A stretch of DNA of 64,000 bases from an uncultured Lachnospiraceae bacterium (GCA_947176505.1 CAMWQW010000001.1:124001-188000); one strand, 5' to 3'. Positions 44,891 to 54,304 are shown, counted from the first letter of the stretch. The notes: a model not told the origin generated them from the letters alone. Program-made: numbers and translations.

Positions 44891-46288
44891 TCATTTTAAC
44901 AGCATGATATCTTCGTCCAGAAAGCCGCTAATGGTTCCTCTTACGATTTGATTACACATATTTTTCGTTCCGTCTGTTTTCACGGCAGTCTTTACATATT
45001 GCGGTGTATGTCCGATCCAATATGATTCCCCGTCTTTTTCTTTCTTTTCCTCCAGAAGCACCTCCGCCTCACGTCCGATATAACTTGTCCGATAGGAATG
45101 GGACATCTGTTTCTCTGCTTCCATCAGGATTGTACTGCGCCTTCCTTTCTCCGTCTCCGTAACCTGATTTTCCATAGCTGCCGCCACAGTGCCTTGCCGT
45201 CTGGAATATCTGAAAATATGCATCTCATAAAAATTTACCTTGCGCACAAATTCTTCCGTAGCCCGGAACTCCTCCTCGGTCTCCCCGGGAAATCCTACAA
45301 TGACGTCCGTTGTAATCGCCGGGTCCGAATAATATCTCCGAAGCATCTGTGTTGTACGAAAGTATTCCCCTGTGCTATAACGTCTATTCATTCTTTTTAA
45401 AACCGCATCGCAGCCGCTCTGCAAAGACAAATGAAAATGCGGACAAATTTTATGCATGGCGCACAGTCGCTTGACAAACTCCTCCGTGATAATACGGGGT
45501 TCCAAAGAGCCAAGCCGAATGCGCTCCAGCCCGTCTATATCATGCAGCTTAGATAATAACTGCAAAAGCTCCGAAGCTCCTCTGTCAATTCCGTAAGAGC
45601 TGATATGGATACCGGTCAGAACAATCTCCCGATACCCCGCCTGCACAATGCCTTCTACCTCATTCAATATATCTTCCTCGCTGCGGCTTCTGACCTTGCC
45701 TCGCGCATACGGAATGATACAATAAGAGCAAAACTGATTACAGCCATCCTGAATCTTAATGTAAGCTCTCGTGTGCTCCGCGGTTTTTCTCAGTTTCATC
45801 TCTTCATATTCGTCCGTGTGGTTGATGTCGATAATCTCAGTTATCGCCGGTCTCTTCTGTCTTGACAGAGGAACTGCTGCCGTCGTATCAGTTTCTTCCG
45901 CCATGCCCGCCGTTTCAATCAATTCATTGCTTTCACTATCATACTGTCGCAAGTATTCTTCCAGAATAGACACAATATCTTTCTTGCGGTTATTACCGAT
46001 TGCAAGATCAATAGCATCGTCCTCCTTAACAGCATCCGCACCAGTCTGCACATAGCACCCTACTGCCACAATTACTGCATCAGGATTATTTTTCTTAGCC
46101 CGGTGAAGCATCTGTCTGCTCTTTCTGTCCGCTATATTAGTCACTGTACAGGTATTTATAATGTAAATATCGGCTGCTTCATCAAATGGTACAATTTTGT
46201 AGCCCTTTTCTTGTAACATTTGTTGCATAACGTCCATCTCATATCCGTTTACTTTACAGCCCAGATTATGTAATGCTACACTTTTCAT
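44891..46288 (-). CDS. mtaB: tRNA t6A37 methylthiotransferase MtaB
   Basis: MtaB adds a methylthio group to t6A at position 37 of tRNAs. The 465-residue protein has a UPF0004 N-terminal domain (LGCKVNGYEMDVM, INTCTVTNIADRKSRQ). The radical SAM core has QDGCNQFCSYCIIPYARG (Cys cluster at about residues 183-190), and a TRAM-like C-terminal domain follows. The opening CKVN and TCTVT residues separate MtaB from MiaB and RimO. It lies 80 bases upstream of ireB. An AGATTACT site precedes the ATG. Confidence 0.92.
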   Translation of the reverse strand: MKSVALHNLGCKVNGYEMDVMQQMLQEKGYKIVPFDEAADIYIINTCTVTNIADRKSRQMLHRAKKNNPDAVIVAVGCYVQTGADAVKEDDAIDLAIGNNRKKDIVSILEEYLRQYDSESNELIETAGMAEETDTTAAVPLSRQKRPAITEIIDINHTDEYEEMKLRKTAEHTRAYIKIQDGCNQFCSYCIIPYARGKVRSRSEEDILNEVEGIVQAGYREIVLTGIHISSYGIDRGASELLQLLSKLHDIDGLERIRLGSLEPRIITEEFVKRLCAMHKICPHFHLSLQSGCDAVLKRMNRRYSTGEYFRTTQMLRRYYSDPAITTDVIVGFPGETEEEFRATEEFVRKVNFYEMHIFRYSRRQGTVAAAMENQVTETEKGRRSTILMEAEKQMSHSYRTSYIGREAEVLLEEKKEKDGESYWIGHTPQYVKTAVKTDGTKNMCNQIVRGTISGFLDEDIMLLK

Positions 46289-46321
46289 AGTAATCTCCGC
46301 ATTTTTTGTGTTGTTTTATCA

Positions 46322-46350
46322 TTGACTTTTACGCTTCCAACATTTAGTAT
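46322..46350 (+). promoter_or_regulatory. Probable promoter of the HPr-like gene
   Basis: TTGACT (46322-46327) and TAGTAT (46345-46350) are separated by exactly 17 bases, about 43 bases upstream of the start at 46393. The coding start has AAAGGAGG at 9 bases. Confidence 0.55.
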
Positions 46351-46392
46351 TATAGCAGAAGGTATGAAAAAACCAAAGGAGGTAATTCTCAA

Positions 46393-46623
46393 ATGAAAAC
46401 AGTACAGATTTCTTTAAATTCTATTGATAAGGTTAAATCTTTTGTAAATGATATTACAAAGTTTGATTATGACTTCGATTTAGTATCTGGAAGATACGTT
46501 ATCGATGCAAAGTCTATCATGGGTATCTTCAGCTTAGATTTATCCAAGCCGATTGACTTAAACATCCATGCTGAAGACGGTACTGACGAGGTTCTCGCAG
46601 CTTTGAAACCGTATCTCATGTAA
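46393..46623 (+). CDS. HPr-like protein without the phosphorylatable histidine (Crh-like)
   Basis: The 76-residue protein has an HPr-type fold by pattern: MKTVQISLNSIDKVKSFVND at the start and AKSIMGIFSLDLSKPIDLNI around residues 39-58. The active-site His15 region, LHxRPA in HPr, is replaced by KVKSF, while the Ser46-equivalent Ser is retained. In B. subtilis Crh has the same change and serves only as a CcpA co-regulator. It is a plus-strand, monocistronic gene between mtaB and thiI, with its own promoter and terminator. The Crh-like role is inferred. Confidence 0.85.
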   Translation: MKTVQISLNSIDKVKSFVNDITKFDYDFDLVSGRYVIDAKSIMGIFSLDLSKPIDLNIHAEDGTDEVLAALKPYLM

Positions 46624-46645
46624 GTCGTACTTATCACAAGAGACA

Positions 46646-46678
46646 GGAGAATGCCAAAACAGGCATTCTCCTTTTTTT
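46646..46678 (+). terminator. Rho-independent terminator of the HPr-like gene
   Basis: GGAGAATGCC and GGCATTCTCC form a perfect 10-base-pair stem with a 6-base loop, followed by seven T residues. It lies 23 bases after the stop codon. Confidence 0.93.
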
Positions 46679-46709
46679 CGACTTTGCACTGCTACAGCAA
46701 ATCTCGCAA

Positions 46710-46740
46710 AGTTAATTCCTCAGGAATTAACTTTTTTTAC
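46710..46740 (+). terminator. Second T-tailed hairpin, overlapping the thiI stop
   Basis: AAAGTTAATTCC and GGAATTAACTTT form a 12-base-pair, A/T-rich stem with a short loop, followed by TTTT on the plus strand. It overlaps the stop codon region of thiI on the minus strand, where no T tract follows. It could back up the terminator at 46646. Confidence 0.4.
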
Positions 46741-47915
46741 CGGACAATAATCACTTCATCCGTATCCAGCGCAGCCTGCACCAACTCCTCAATTTTTTCC
46801 TCAAGATGCTGTTCATGCTTTCTGATAATATTCAGATTCGGCTTCGTCACCGGATGCTTCGCCACAAAAATAGTGCAGCAGTCCTCAAACGGCTGAATGG
46901 ACGTCTCATACGTATCAATTTTTTCGGATATATCTACGATTTCCATCTTGTCAAATCCAATAAGAGGTCTGTAGACCGGCAGTTCACACACTTCGTTGGT
47001 CGCCATCAGACTGTGCATTGTCTGCGAAGCTACCTGTCCGATGCTCTCTCCGGTAATCAGACCGAGACATTCCGTCTCCTTCGCTATATGCTCCGCTATA
47101 CGCATCATGTAGCGGCGCATAATAATCGTCAGCTCATCGTGAGGACATTTATCATAAATATATAACTGAATATCAGTAAAGTTAATGACGTGAAGATAAA
47201 TCGGTCCCGTATAGGCAGCCACCTTCCTCGCCAAATCCACCACCTTCTGTTTCGCACGTTCGCTCGTATACGGTGGCGCATGGAAATAGACCGCATCAAT
47301 TTTGACTCCTCTTTTGGCTATCATCCATCCGGCAACCGGCGAATCAATACCACCGGACAGAAGCAGCATAGCCTTGCCTCCCGTGCCCACAGGCATACCG
47401 CCCGGTCCCGGAATAATCTCGGAGTAAATGTATATTTTGTCACGCACCTCTACGTTCAACATAATATCAGGCTTGTGTACATCTACACGCATCTGCGGAT
47501 AGGCATCAAGAATAATCCCTCCCAATTCCACATTCATCTCCATGGAATTTAACGGATAATTCTTTCTGGCACGTCTTGCCGCCACCTTAAAAGTCTTGTT
47601 CTTATCGGGGTATACCTCATCAACATACTTAACGATTGTTTCTCCCAGTTTCTCAAATCCCTCATCTTCCACATAGACCATGGGACAGATACCGGAAATG
47701 CCGAATACTTTCGCAAGTCCCGAAACCGTCTCCTCATAGTCAAACTCAGACACCGCATCTACATAGATGCGTCCGTCTGTCTTGCGTACGGCAAACTCGC
47801 CTTCGCATTTTTTCAGAGCGTATTTGATTTGCTGCACCAGCGCATTCTCAAACAAATAGCGGTTTTTACCTTTCACGCCAATCTCAGCATATTTTATCAA
47901 AAAAGCCGTAAACAT
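46737..47915 (-). CDS. thiI: tRNA 4-thiouridine synthase ThiI
   Basis: ThiI transfers sulfur from a cysteine desulfurase to tRNA U8 (and in some bacteria to ThiS). The 392-residue protein begins MFTAFLIKYAEIGVKGKNRY. It has a THUMP domain (about 55-165) and a PP-loop ATPase motif LLSGGIDSPVAGWM (about residue 185-198). It lacks the C-terminal rhodanese domain of E. coli ThiI, as is usual in Firmicutes. ATG 47915 has GGAGG 6 bases upstream. The cysteine desulfurase gene lies 12 bases upstream, the likely sulfur donor. Confidence 0.93.
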   Translation of the reverse strand: MFTAFLIKYAEIGVKGKNRYLFENALVQQIKYALKKCEGEFAVRKTDGRIYVDAVSEFDYEETVSGLAKVFGISGICPMVYVEDEGFEKLGETIVKYVDEVYPDKNKTFKVAARRARKNYPLNSMEMNVELGGIILDAYPQMRVDVHKPDIMLNVEVRDKIYIYSEIIPGPGGMPVGTGGKAMLLLSGGIDSPVAGWMIAKRGVKIDAVYFHAPPYTSERAKQKVVDLARKVAAYTGPIYLHVINFTDIQLYIYDKCPHDELTIIMRRYMMRIAEHIAKETECLGLITGESIGQVASQTMHSLMATNEVCELPVYRPLIGFDKMEIVDISEKIDTYETSIQPFEDCCTIFVAKHPVTKPNLNIIRKHEQHLEEKIEELVQAALDTDEVIIVR

Positions 47916-47927
47916 ATTCATCCTCCG

Positions 47928-49082
47928 TCAGTGTCTCACATATCGCCGCAGCATCGGAATGATTTCCTCCAATGCCTGTATAGTATACTGGATTTCCTCT
48001 ACGGTTGTAAAGACAGAAATGCTGAATCGAATCGTGGAATCCAGCAAATCCCTCTCAACACCGATTGCTTTAAGCGTTGCCGAAGTCTGCGGTTTATTGG
48101 AGGCGCAGGCACTTCCGGCGGATACATATATCCCTTTTTCTTCCAAGGCGTGCAGCAGTACCTCGCTTCTGATTCCACGCACCGACAGACTTACGATATG
48201 CGCCGCACCCTGTCTGCCCGGACAGCCGTTCACTCTGACGTCGTCAATCTTCTCCATCCCGTGAATGAGCATTTCCCGCAGTTCATACATTCTGTCCATA
48301 TCTGTGTCCAGATTCTCATAGACCAGCTCCGCCGCTTTAGCAAGTCCCGCAATACCGGGAACATTCTCCGTCCCCGAACGCATTCCTTTCTGCTGACCGC
48401 CTCCGTAAATAATCGGATTTACTTTAGCGCCCTCCCTGATATAGAGAAAACCGACTCCTTTCGGTCCATGAATCTTATGTCCGCTGACGGACAGCATATC
48501 CACCTGCATTTTGGATGGATAAATACGGAACTTACCGAATCCCTGTACGGCATCCACATGAAAAAGCGTCTGCGGATTCATTCGCTTGATCAACGCCCCT
48601 GCTTCGGCGATCGGCTCAACCGTTCCAATTTCATTATTAGTATGCATAATGGATACCAGAATGGTATCCGGTCTGATTGCCCGCTCCAAATCTGCCAGCG
48701 AAATCCTTCCTTCATAATCTACCGGAAGATAAGTTACCTTGAATCCCTGATTTTCCAAGTATGCCATAGGCTGCAAAATCGCCGGATGCTCTATCCTAGT
48801 GGTAATCAGATGTCTTCCTCTTCTATGATTTGCCATCGCCGTACCAATCAGCGCGATATTATCAGCCTCTGTGCCGCCGGATGTAAATAGAATTTCTTTC
48901 TCATTTACTTTTAATAGCCTAGCAAGTGTTTCTTTCGCATATCTTATATATTGTTCTGCCTCTACTCCTTTGTGGTGCATGCTGGAAGGATTTCCGTAAT
49001 CCTCGCACATAATTTTATGCATCAACTGTGCGACTTCATCAAAGCACCGTGTTGTCGCAGAATTGTCTAAATACACTTCCAT
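47928..49082 (-). CDS. Cysteine desulfurase (NifS/IscS-like), partner of ThiI
   Basis: The pyridoxal-phosphate enzyme releases sulfur from cysteine. The 384-residue protein begins MEVYLDNSATTRCFDEVAQL. It has the PLP lysine in SGHKIHGPKG (about residue 201) and the active-site cysteine in SAGSACASNK (about 324). Its tight link to thiI matches the NifZ-ThiI pair of B. subtilis, dedicated to tRNA thiolation. ATG 49082 is preferred by ribosome-site spacing (AAGGA at 9 bases). Confidence 0.92.
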   Translation of the reverse strand: MEVYLDNSATTRCFDEVAQLMHKIMCEDYGNPSSMHHKGVEAEQYIRYAKETLARLLKVNEKEILFTSGGTEADNIALIGTAMANHRRGRHLITTRIEHPAILQPMAYLENQGFKVTYLPVDYEGRISLADLERAIRPDTILVSIMHTNNEIGTVEPIAEAGALIKRMNPQTLFHVDAVQGFGKFRIYPSKMQVDMLSVSGHKIHGPKGVGFLYIREGAKVNPIIYGGGQQKGMRSGTENVPGIAGLAKAAELVYENLDTDMDRMYELREMLIHGMEKIDDVRVNGCPGRQGAAHIVSLSVRGIRSEVLLHALEEKGIYVSAGSACASNKPQTSATLKAIGVERDLLDSTIRFSISVFTTVEEIQYTIQALEEIIPMLRRYVRH

Positions 49083-49168
49083 TGTTGTCATTCCTTTCTC
49101 TTGACTTATCGTTTGCGGAAGTTTTACTCATATCATTATGAGTTCTTTCATAATCATATAATATGTTG

Positions 49169-49909
49169 TTAAGATTCCAATTGATACATCAACCACGACA
49201 GCACGGTAAGTCCAGCCGTTTCCGTCCGCAAAATGCGCTTGCCCAGCGTGACCGGCTCGATGCCTGCACTAAACGCCGCCTCTATTTCACTTTCTTCAAA
49301 TCCGCCTTCAGGGCCTATGAATACGGCAATACTCTTGCCCGGTCCGACAGACTCTATCAGCTTTCTCGTGTGCTGCATGTCCTCGGCAAGCTCGTACGGG
49401 ATCAACTTGATATCCATATTTCTTGCATATTCAATCGCTTCCTTCATACTCATAACATGATGCACCGTGGGGATCACACCGCGTTTACTCTGTTTTGCCG
49501 CCGCTTCTGCAATCCCCTGCCATCTGTTTATCTTCACTGCCGCTTTCTTCTCGTCAAGCTTGACAACACATCTTTTAGCCGCCACCGGAATTACCTCATA
49601 AGCTCCCAATTCAATAGCCTTTTGAACAACCAGCTCCATTTTGTCCGCCTTCGGCAGTCCTTGGAAAAGATATATTTGGGACGGCAGTTCAACTCCGTCC
49701 TCCTTGATAAATCGAAGTGTACAAATCACCTCGTCATCCGTATACTCTTCTATGCCACAGCGGTATTCTCTGTTGTCATTTCCGTTACTGACCGCAATTT
49801 CCTCCCCTATCTTCATGCGGAGCACGTTTTTAATATGATTACAGTCGCTTCCCGTTATCACAATCTTCTTGTCCTGTATCTGTGACGGTTCCACAAAAAA
49901 ACGATACAT
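49169..49909 (-). CDS. rsmE: 16S rRNA m3U1498 methyltransferase RsmE
   Basis: RsmE methylates U1498 in 16S rRNA. The 246-residue protein begins MYRFFVEPSQIQDKKIVITG. It has a PUA-like N-terminal domain and a SPOUT methyltransferase with the knot motif IAVFIGPEGGFEESE (about residue 195) and LGKRILRTETAGLTVLS (about 225). The start at 49909 is set by the family N terminus; the frame is open further upstream. Normally it lies right after prmA; here a VanZ-like gene separates them. Confidence 0.94.
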   Translation of the reverse strand: MYRFFVEPSQIQDKKIVITGSDCNHIKNVLRMKIGEEIAVSNGNDNREYRCGIEEYTDDEVICTLRFIKEDGVELPSQIYLFQGLPKADKMELVVQKAIELGAYEVIPVAAKRCVVKLDEKKAAVKINRWQGIAEAAAKQSKRGVIPTVHHVMSMKEAIEYARNMDIKLIPYELAEDMQHTRKLIESVGPGKSIAVFIGPEGGFEESEIEAAFSAGIEPVTLGKRILRTETAGLTVLSWLMYQLES

Positions 49910-49952
49910 GTTAACACCTACGTCTTTCAAAATAATATATTTATTATTCCCA

Positions 49953-50483
49953 TTATTTCCGTGTCGCCTTTCTCGCCTGTCTGCGCTTACGAAGCGCTTC
50001 AACAATACTCTCCGCCAACAGGAAAAATACCAGTCCTATCACGGCGCCGGCACTGTCTATCAGCACGTCACTGATTCTTCCGGAACGTCCTGCCACAAAC
50101 AGTTGATGAAACTCGTCGCTGCCTGCATATAGCATTGTCGCCACCGCCGCCGTAAGGCTTCTGCGAAGACGTGTAAGTTCCCACCTGCTTGTCCATATAT
50201 AGAGCAGCACCGCCAGAATGGCATACTCCGTCATATGTGCACCCTTGCGGACAAAATATTCTATAGCCGCAGCTATTTCACGCAATTGTTCTTCATCCAG
50301 ATTTAAATGAAAAAACAGCCCCGTCGTATTGACGATACGGTAACTGAATCCTTCACTGACTACACTTGACTCTTCTTTAGTTTGGGCGGAAAAAGCAAAA
50401 ATAACGCACATCCATATAAGCGCCAGTGTGCCCGCTATATTGCTCCATTTACCCGCCTTATCTCGTCTTATTATCTCAATCAT
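49953..50483 (-). CDS. VanZ family membrane protein
   Basis: The 176-residue protein has several membrane helices and the VanZ-type motifs FVRKGAHMTEYAILAVLLY (about 77-95) and AGSDEFHQLFVAGRSGRISD (about 118-137). VanZ itself confers low-level teicoplanin resistance, but most family members have no known role and this should not be read as resistance. It lies between prmA (43-base gap) and rsmE (43-base gap), interrupting the usual prmA-rsmE pair, and is probably co-transcribed with both. Confidence 0.88.
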   Translation of the reverse strand: MIEIIRRDKAGKWSNIAGTLALIWMCVIFAFSAQTKEESSVVSEGFSYRIVNTTGLFFHLNLDEEQLREIAAAIEYFVRKGAHMTEYAILAVLLYIWTSRWELTRLRRSLTAAVATMLYAGSDEFHQLFVAGRSGRISDVLIDSAGAVIGLVFFLLAESIVEALRKRRQARKATRK

Positions 50484-50526
50484 TCTATTCTATGTCCCTT
50501 ACAGAATCATCTCCGCCCACATATGT

Positions 50527-51516
50527 TTATGCATTTCTACGCGCCGTAATCGACACCCACTCTCCCTGATAAGTTACTTCAAGTATCTCTAATCCCGCCG
50601 ATTCTACAGCCTCACGTACCGTCGCTTCTTTCATGTCAATGATACCGGAAGTGATATAGATACCGCCCTTTTTCAACTGCCCGACTATAACCGGAGTAAG
50701 TGGCACCAGCACGTCAGCAAGAATATTCGCCACTACAATATCATAGCGCTCATGTCCCACAAGGTCCTGCACTTCTTTGTCCGTAATAATATTGCCTATC
50801 ATCATTTGGAAATCTTGTTCAGCAATGTGATTAGCCCTCATATTCTCCGCTACGGCATCTACCGCGCAAGGGTCTAAATCAGTTCCTACGGCGTGCTTTG
50901 CGCCGTACATCAAAGCAAGAATTGCAAGAATACCGCTCCCGGTTCCCACATCAAGAATCTCCGTCTCAGGCGTAAGGTATTTTCTAATCTGACGGATACA
51001 CAGCTGCGTCGTCTCATGCATCCCGGTGCCGAAAGCAGTTCCCGGATCAATATGCAGTATCTTTTTATCATTATCTTCTTCTTTTACTTCTTCCCACGAG
51101 GGAATAACCAGCAAATCGTCTATGTAAAATTGATGGAAATACTGTTTCCAGTTATTAATCCAGTCGATATCTTCGGTTTCCGTCACGGCAATGCTTCCCT
51201 CGCCGATATCCATGAAAACCCTCAATTCATTGAGCTCCTGCTGTATCTGTGCCACAATAGTATCTTGATCTGTCGGCACACCGTTCACCTCAAGACTGCC
51301 ATCCTCTTTTTCTTCCACAAAAAAACTGAGATATGCAATCCCATCGTCTTCCGGTCCATCCGGTAAGATATCCACAAACATCTGCTCCTTTTCAAAAGCA
51401 GTCAGCGGAATCTTGTCTTCAATCTGTGCACCCTCCAGACCAATGTCGTAGAGGGTGCTGATAATAATATCTTCTGCATCTGTAATCGTCTTAATTCTGA
51501 ATTTCATCCATTTCAT
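50527..51516 (-). CDS. prmA: Ribosomal protein L11 methyltransferase
   Basis: PrmA methylates lysines and the N terminus of L11. The 329-residue protein begins MKWMKFRIKTITDAEDIIIS. It has PGTAFGTGMHETTQLCIRQI (about residue 157-176), the SAM motif ILDVGTGSGILAILAL (about 188), and VVANILADVLVPL (about 262). A GGAGG site 10 bases upstream sets the start. It is the first gene of a prmA-vanZ-like-rsmE group. Confidence 0.95.
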   Translation of the reverse strand: MKWMKFRIKTITDAEDIIISTLYDIGLEGAQIEDKIPLTAFEKEQMFVDILPDGPEDDGIAYLSFFVEEKEDGSLEVNGVPTDQDTIVAQIQQELNELRVFMDIGEGSIAVTETEDIDWINNWKQYFHQFYIDDLLVIPSWEEVKEEDNDKKILHIDPGTAFGTGMHETTQLCIRQIRKYLTPETEILDVGTGSGILAILALMYGAKHAVGTDLDPCAVDAVAENMRANHIAEQDFQMMIGNIITDKEVQDLVGHERYDIVVANILADVLVPLTPVIVGQLKKGGIYITSGIIDMKEATVREAVESAGLEILEVTYQGEWVSITARRNA

Positions 51517-51587
51517 CGTTTTATTCCTCCGGGCGGTAGTTTTATTTTATCAGCTTCTGCATCATCCTATCAGTCGCCCGACTCCAA

Positions 51588-51614
51588 AACAGTCGCACTT
51601 CTGGCGCCTGTTTA
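51588..51614 (-). terminator. Possible terminator after the DUF3048 gene
   Basis: AAACAG and CTGTTT, with an inner CGC/GCG pair, form a hairpin followed by only four T residues on the minus strand. It lies 20 bases after the DUF3048 stop codon. Confidence 0.35.
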
Positions 51615-51633
51615 AGCACACGCTTTCATATCC

Positions 51634-52872
51634 TTAATCGGCAGCAGTAACGGACGGTATATCAGGCATAATCAGACTGTCGTCATCCTCGCCGTACTGT
51701 ACGGACTCACCGTGTTCCTGCCATATATTGCACACCCAAGTTTTACCTTGATTAAAGACGATTTCATTACCTTCCTCGTCATAATACTTCGCAGGGGTAA
51801 AGTCTCCGTCATAACGTTTCCATGTGCCCTGAATCACTTTACCGTTCGTAAATACGAGTGCATCGCCCTCGCCGTGTACACCAAAGGCAAGATAATCGTG
51901 TGTATCTCTCACCTCACCGTGGCAATACTGAAATACCACATTGCTGACAGCCAACTGCTCATTATTATACTCGTCAATCTGCTTACCGCCGTCCTGATAG
52001 CGATAATACAGCCGGTCATCTTCATGGTACTCAAAATACGGGTTGTACGCTCCGTATCCGCCGGAATTATTACCCGTCTTTCCACCCGGATAAATAATAA
52101 ACGCTGTATCATTGTCCGGATAATCCGCTATCACATCATCCGCCGCAAACAAAAACGGCGGCACATAATTTTCATCATAATTCCAATCATATCCCAGACG
52201 TTCTACCGCCTTAAACAGACCATCTATCATAAGATATCCCGTAAACTCCGTGGCATATCCCGGTCTGCTGACTCTGTCGTACGCCTCATCAGCAGGATTG
52301 TGAATACCGTCCACCGATGCACTGACATTGTAATAGTTGGGGCGGTTAATCAGTTCTTCCACATAAGGCTTTGCCAGTCCCCAGTTACAGTATATCGCTT
52401 CATATCCCATAGCAACGTATACGAAATAATCTCGGCTGCTTCGTATGGGTCCGATTCTCTCCAAATCATCAAAATCCTCAAACACCGCCATAAGTCTTGT
52501 AATACGTCCCTCTACAGGAGCCTCATAGATAATAGCCGCCTTAGACAGACCATACTGTGGCATTGCAGGTCGATTGTTAGGAATCATAACTGCAATCGGT
52601 CTTCTGGTCGCTATTTTCTCGCTTGTCCACTCTCCTGTCAGGTAACTCTGTATCTCACCATTAACAACTGTCCGTTCTTCGATTACAAGACTGGAGGCCG
52701 TCGGTTCTTCCGGCTGTTGTTCCGCTTCCTCCGGTTCCTCTTCCGCTTCCGGAAGTACTTCCAACTGTTCCGGCAGTTCCGGTACCGGCTCCTCTGTCTT
52801 TCCGCATCCGGCAAGACAGAGTACTACACTCAGAGATGTTATCATTAACAGCTTTATTGTCTTCTGCAACAT
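51634..52872 (-). CDS. DUF3048 domain lipoprotein (YerB-like)
   Basis: The 412-residue protein has a lipoprotein signal ending LCLAGC (lipobox at about residue 18-23). An acidic Glu/Pro linker (about 28-57) and a DUF3048 region (about 85-400) follow, with YEAPVEGRITRLMAVFED and IGPIRSSRDYFVYVAMGYEA. YerB-type proteins are surface-anchored with no known enzymatic activity. It has its own promoter and lies between prmA and the dnaJ terminator, so it is a separate unit. Confidence 0.9.
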   Translation of the reverse strand: MLQKTIKLLMITSLSVVLCLAGCGKTEEPVPELPEQLEVLPEAEEEPEEAEQQPEEPTASSLVIEERTVVNGEIQSYLTGEWTSEKIATRRPIAVMIPNNRPAMPQYGLSKAAIIYEAPVEGRITRLMAVFEDFDDLERIGPIRSSRDYFVYVAMGYEAIYCNWGLAKPYVEELINRPNYYNVSASVDGIHNPADEAYDRVSRPGYATEFTGYLMIDGLFKAVERLGYDWNYDENYVPPFLFAADDVIADYPDNDTAFIIYPGGKTGNNSGGYGAYNPYFEYHEDDRLYYRYQDGGKQIDEYNNEQLAVSNVVFQYCHGEVRDTHDYLAFGVHGEGDALVFTNGKVIQGTWKRYDGDFTPAKYYDEEGNEIVFNQGKTWVCNIWQEHGESVQYGEDDDSLIMPDIPSVTAAD

Positions 52873-52956
52873 TCTTACCTCTTTTCTTCTTATCGTGCTT
52901 TACGGTTCATTTATTCAAAGGTATGGACATGAATGAAAATTTTCAATTACAACTTT

Positions 52957-52985
52957 ATTATACCCGAAAACGAGAATACTGTATA
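52957..52985 (-). promoter_or_regulatory. Promoter of the DUF3048 gene
   Basis: On the minus strand TATACA (52980-52985), a 17-base spacer and perfect TATAAT (52957-52962) are found, about 85 bases before the start codon. Confidence 0.65.
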
Positions 52986-53019
52986 CTTGAAATTCAAACG
53001 TTGTCAAAATATGCCGCAA

Positions 53020-53063
53020 AAATGGAAAAGAAAGACACACTTCCTCACAGAAAAAGAAGTGTG
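53020..53063 (-). terminator. Rho-independent terminator of the dnaK operon
   Basis: On the minus strand CACACTTC and GAAGTGTG pair around a 12-base loop, and TCTTTCTTTTCC follows. It lies 32 bases after the dnaJ stop codon. Confidence 0.65.
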
Positions 53064-53095
53064 CCCTGCATTATTTTTCCTAACGTCTTCGGTTC

Positions 53096-54265
53096 TTATT
53101 TTCTGAATTTTTTCTTACTCTTACCGCTCGGTTCTTCTGCCTTTCCGCCGGAAATGCTCTTTGCTGCATTGAGTGTGTCACCGGTCTGCTCATCAAATTT
53201 CTTCAAAAGCTCTTTCGCTTCATGGGACAGCTTATCCGGCACCTGCACTACCAGCGTTACATAGTGGTCGCCTCTGACATTTTTGTTTCGCAAAGACGGA
53301 ACGCCCTTGCCCTTGAGACGCACTTTCGTATCGGTCTGAGTCCCGGCTTTAACATCATAGATTACTTTACCGTCCACTGTGTCAATCACGATTTCACCGC
53401 CCAGCGCCGCCACCGCAAAAGACACCGGAACCGTAGAATAGATGCTTTCATCTTGCCTCTGGAATATAGGATGTCTCCCTACTATCACTTCAACGAGCAA
53501 ATCGCCTCTGGGTCCGCCGTTAGAGCCGGGTTCTCCTTTATCACGAATGCGGACACATTGTCCACTGTCAATTCCAGCCGGAATAGACACCTGTATTTTC
53601 TTCTTATTCGCAATATATCCCGTACCTCTGCAATCCGGACATTTGTCTTTGATAATTTTACCGGTTCCGTGACAGTCCGGACATGTCTGGACATTTCTTA
53701 CCGTTCCAAAAAATGACTGCTGTGTGAAGACTACCTGACCCTTACCTCCGCACTTGCCGCAAGTCTCCGGGCTGGTGCCGGGCTTGGCTCCGGTTCCGTG
53801 GCAGGCGGTACATTCGTCTTTCAGTGTCAGTTCAATTTCTTTATCTACTCCAAACACCGCTTCCTCAAAAGTGATGCGTACACTAGTTCGGATATTTGCG
53901 CCTTTCATCGGACCGTTGCTTCTTCCGCCCCGACGACTGCTCCCGAAAATATCCCCAAAAATATCTCCGAAGATATCCGTAAAGTCAGCGCTGTTAAAAT
54001 CAAAACCGCCGAAACCGCCGGCTCCTCCCGCACCATCGAAAGCAGCATGACCATATTGGTCATACTGCCGTCTCTTCTCTGGATCACTCAAGATTGCATA
54101 AGCCTCGGAGGCTTCTTTGAACTTTTTCTCCGCCTCCGCATCACCGGGATTCATATCGGGATGGTATTTCTTAGCAAGAACTCTATATGCTTTTTTAATT
54201 GCGGCGTCATCGGCACTCTTCTCTATGCCAAGCACCTCATAATAATCTCGTTTCTGTTCTGCCAT
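53096..54265 (-). CDS. dnaJ: Chaperone protein DnaJ
   Basis: DnaJ delivers unfolded proteins to DnaK and stimulates its ATPase. The 389-residue protein has a J domain with [11 protein letters not shown] (HPD at about residue 34), a Gly/Phe-rich linker, and four CxxCxGxG zinc repeats ([32 protein letters not shown], about 150-215). A C-terminal substrate domain and a basic end follow. It follows dnaK by 39 bases as the last gene of hrcA-grpE-dnaK-dnaJ. Confidence 0.97.
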   Translation of the reverse strand: MAEQKRDYYEVLGIEKSADDAAIKKAYRVLAKKYHPDMNPGDAEAEKKFKEASEAYAILSDPEKRRQYDQYGHAAFDGAGGAGGFGGFDFNSADFTDIFGDIFGDIFGSSRRGGRSNGPMKGANIRTSVRITFEEAVFGVDKEIELTLKDECTACHGTGAKPGTSPETCGKCGGKGQVVFTQQSFFGTVRNVQTCPDCHGTGKIIKDKCPDCRGTGYIANKKKIQVSIPAGIDSGQCVRIRDKGEPGSNGGPRGDLLVEVIVGRHPIFQRQDESIYSTVPVSFAVAALGGEIVIDTVDGKVIYDVKAGTQTDTKVRLKGKGVPSLRNKNVRGDHYVTLVVQVPDKLSHEAKELLKKFDEQTGDTLNAAKSISGGKAEEPSGKSKKKFRK

Positions 54266-54304
54266 ACTTATAATCCTCCAAGTCTATCCCTTTCCTCTTC
54301 GTTC

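Noticed and set aside
47829-48890. 353-codon plus-strand ORF
   Set aside because: It is antisense to thiI and the cysteine desulfurase gene, whose catalytic motifs are intact.
49953-50483. Glycopeptide resistance from the VanZ-like gene
   Set aside because: No vanH, vanA, vanX or vanRS genes are nearby; VanZ-family proteins are common without a resistance role.
51712-52848. 378-codon plus-strand ORF
   Set aside because: It is antisense to the DUF3048 lipoprotein gene, which has a signal peptide, lipobox and promoter. The plus-strand translation has no family character.
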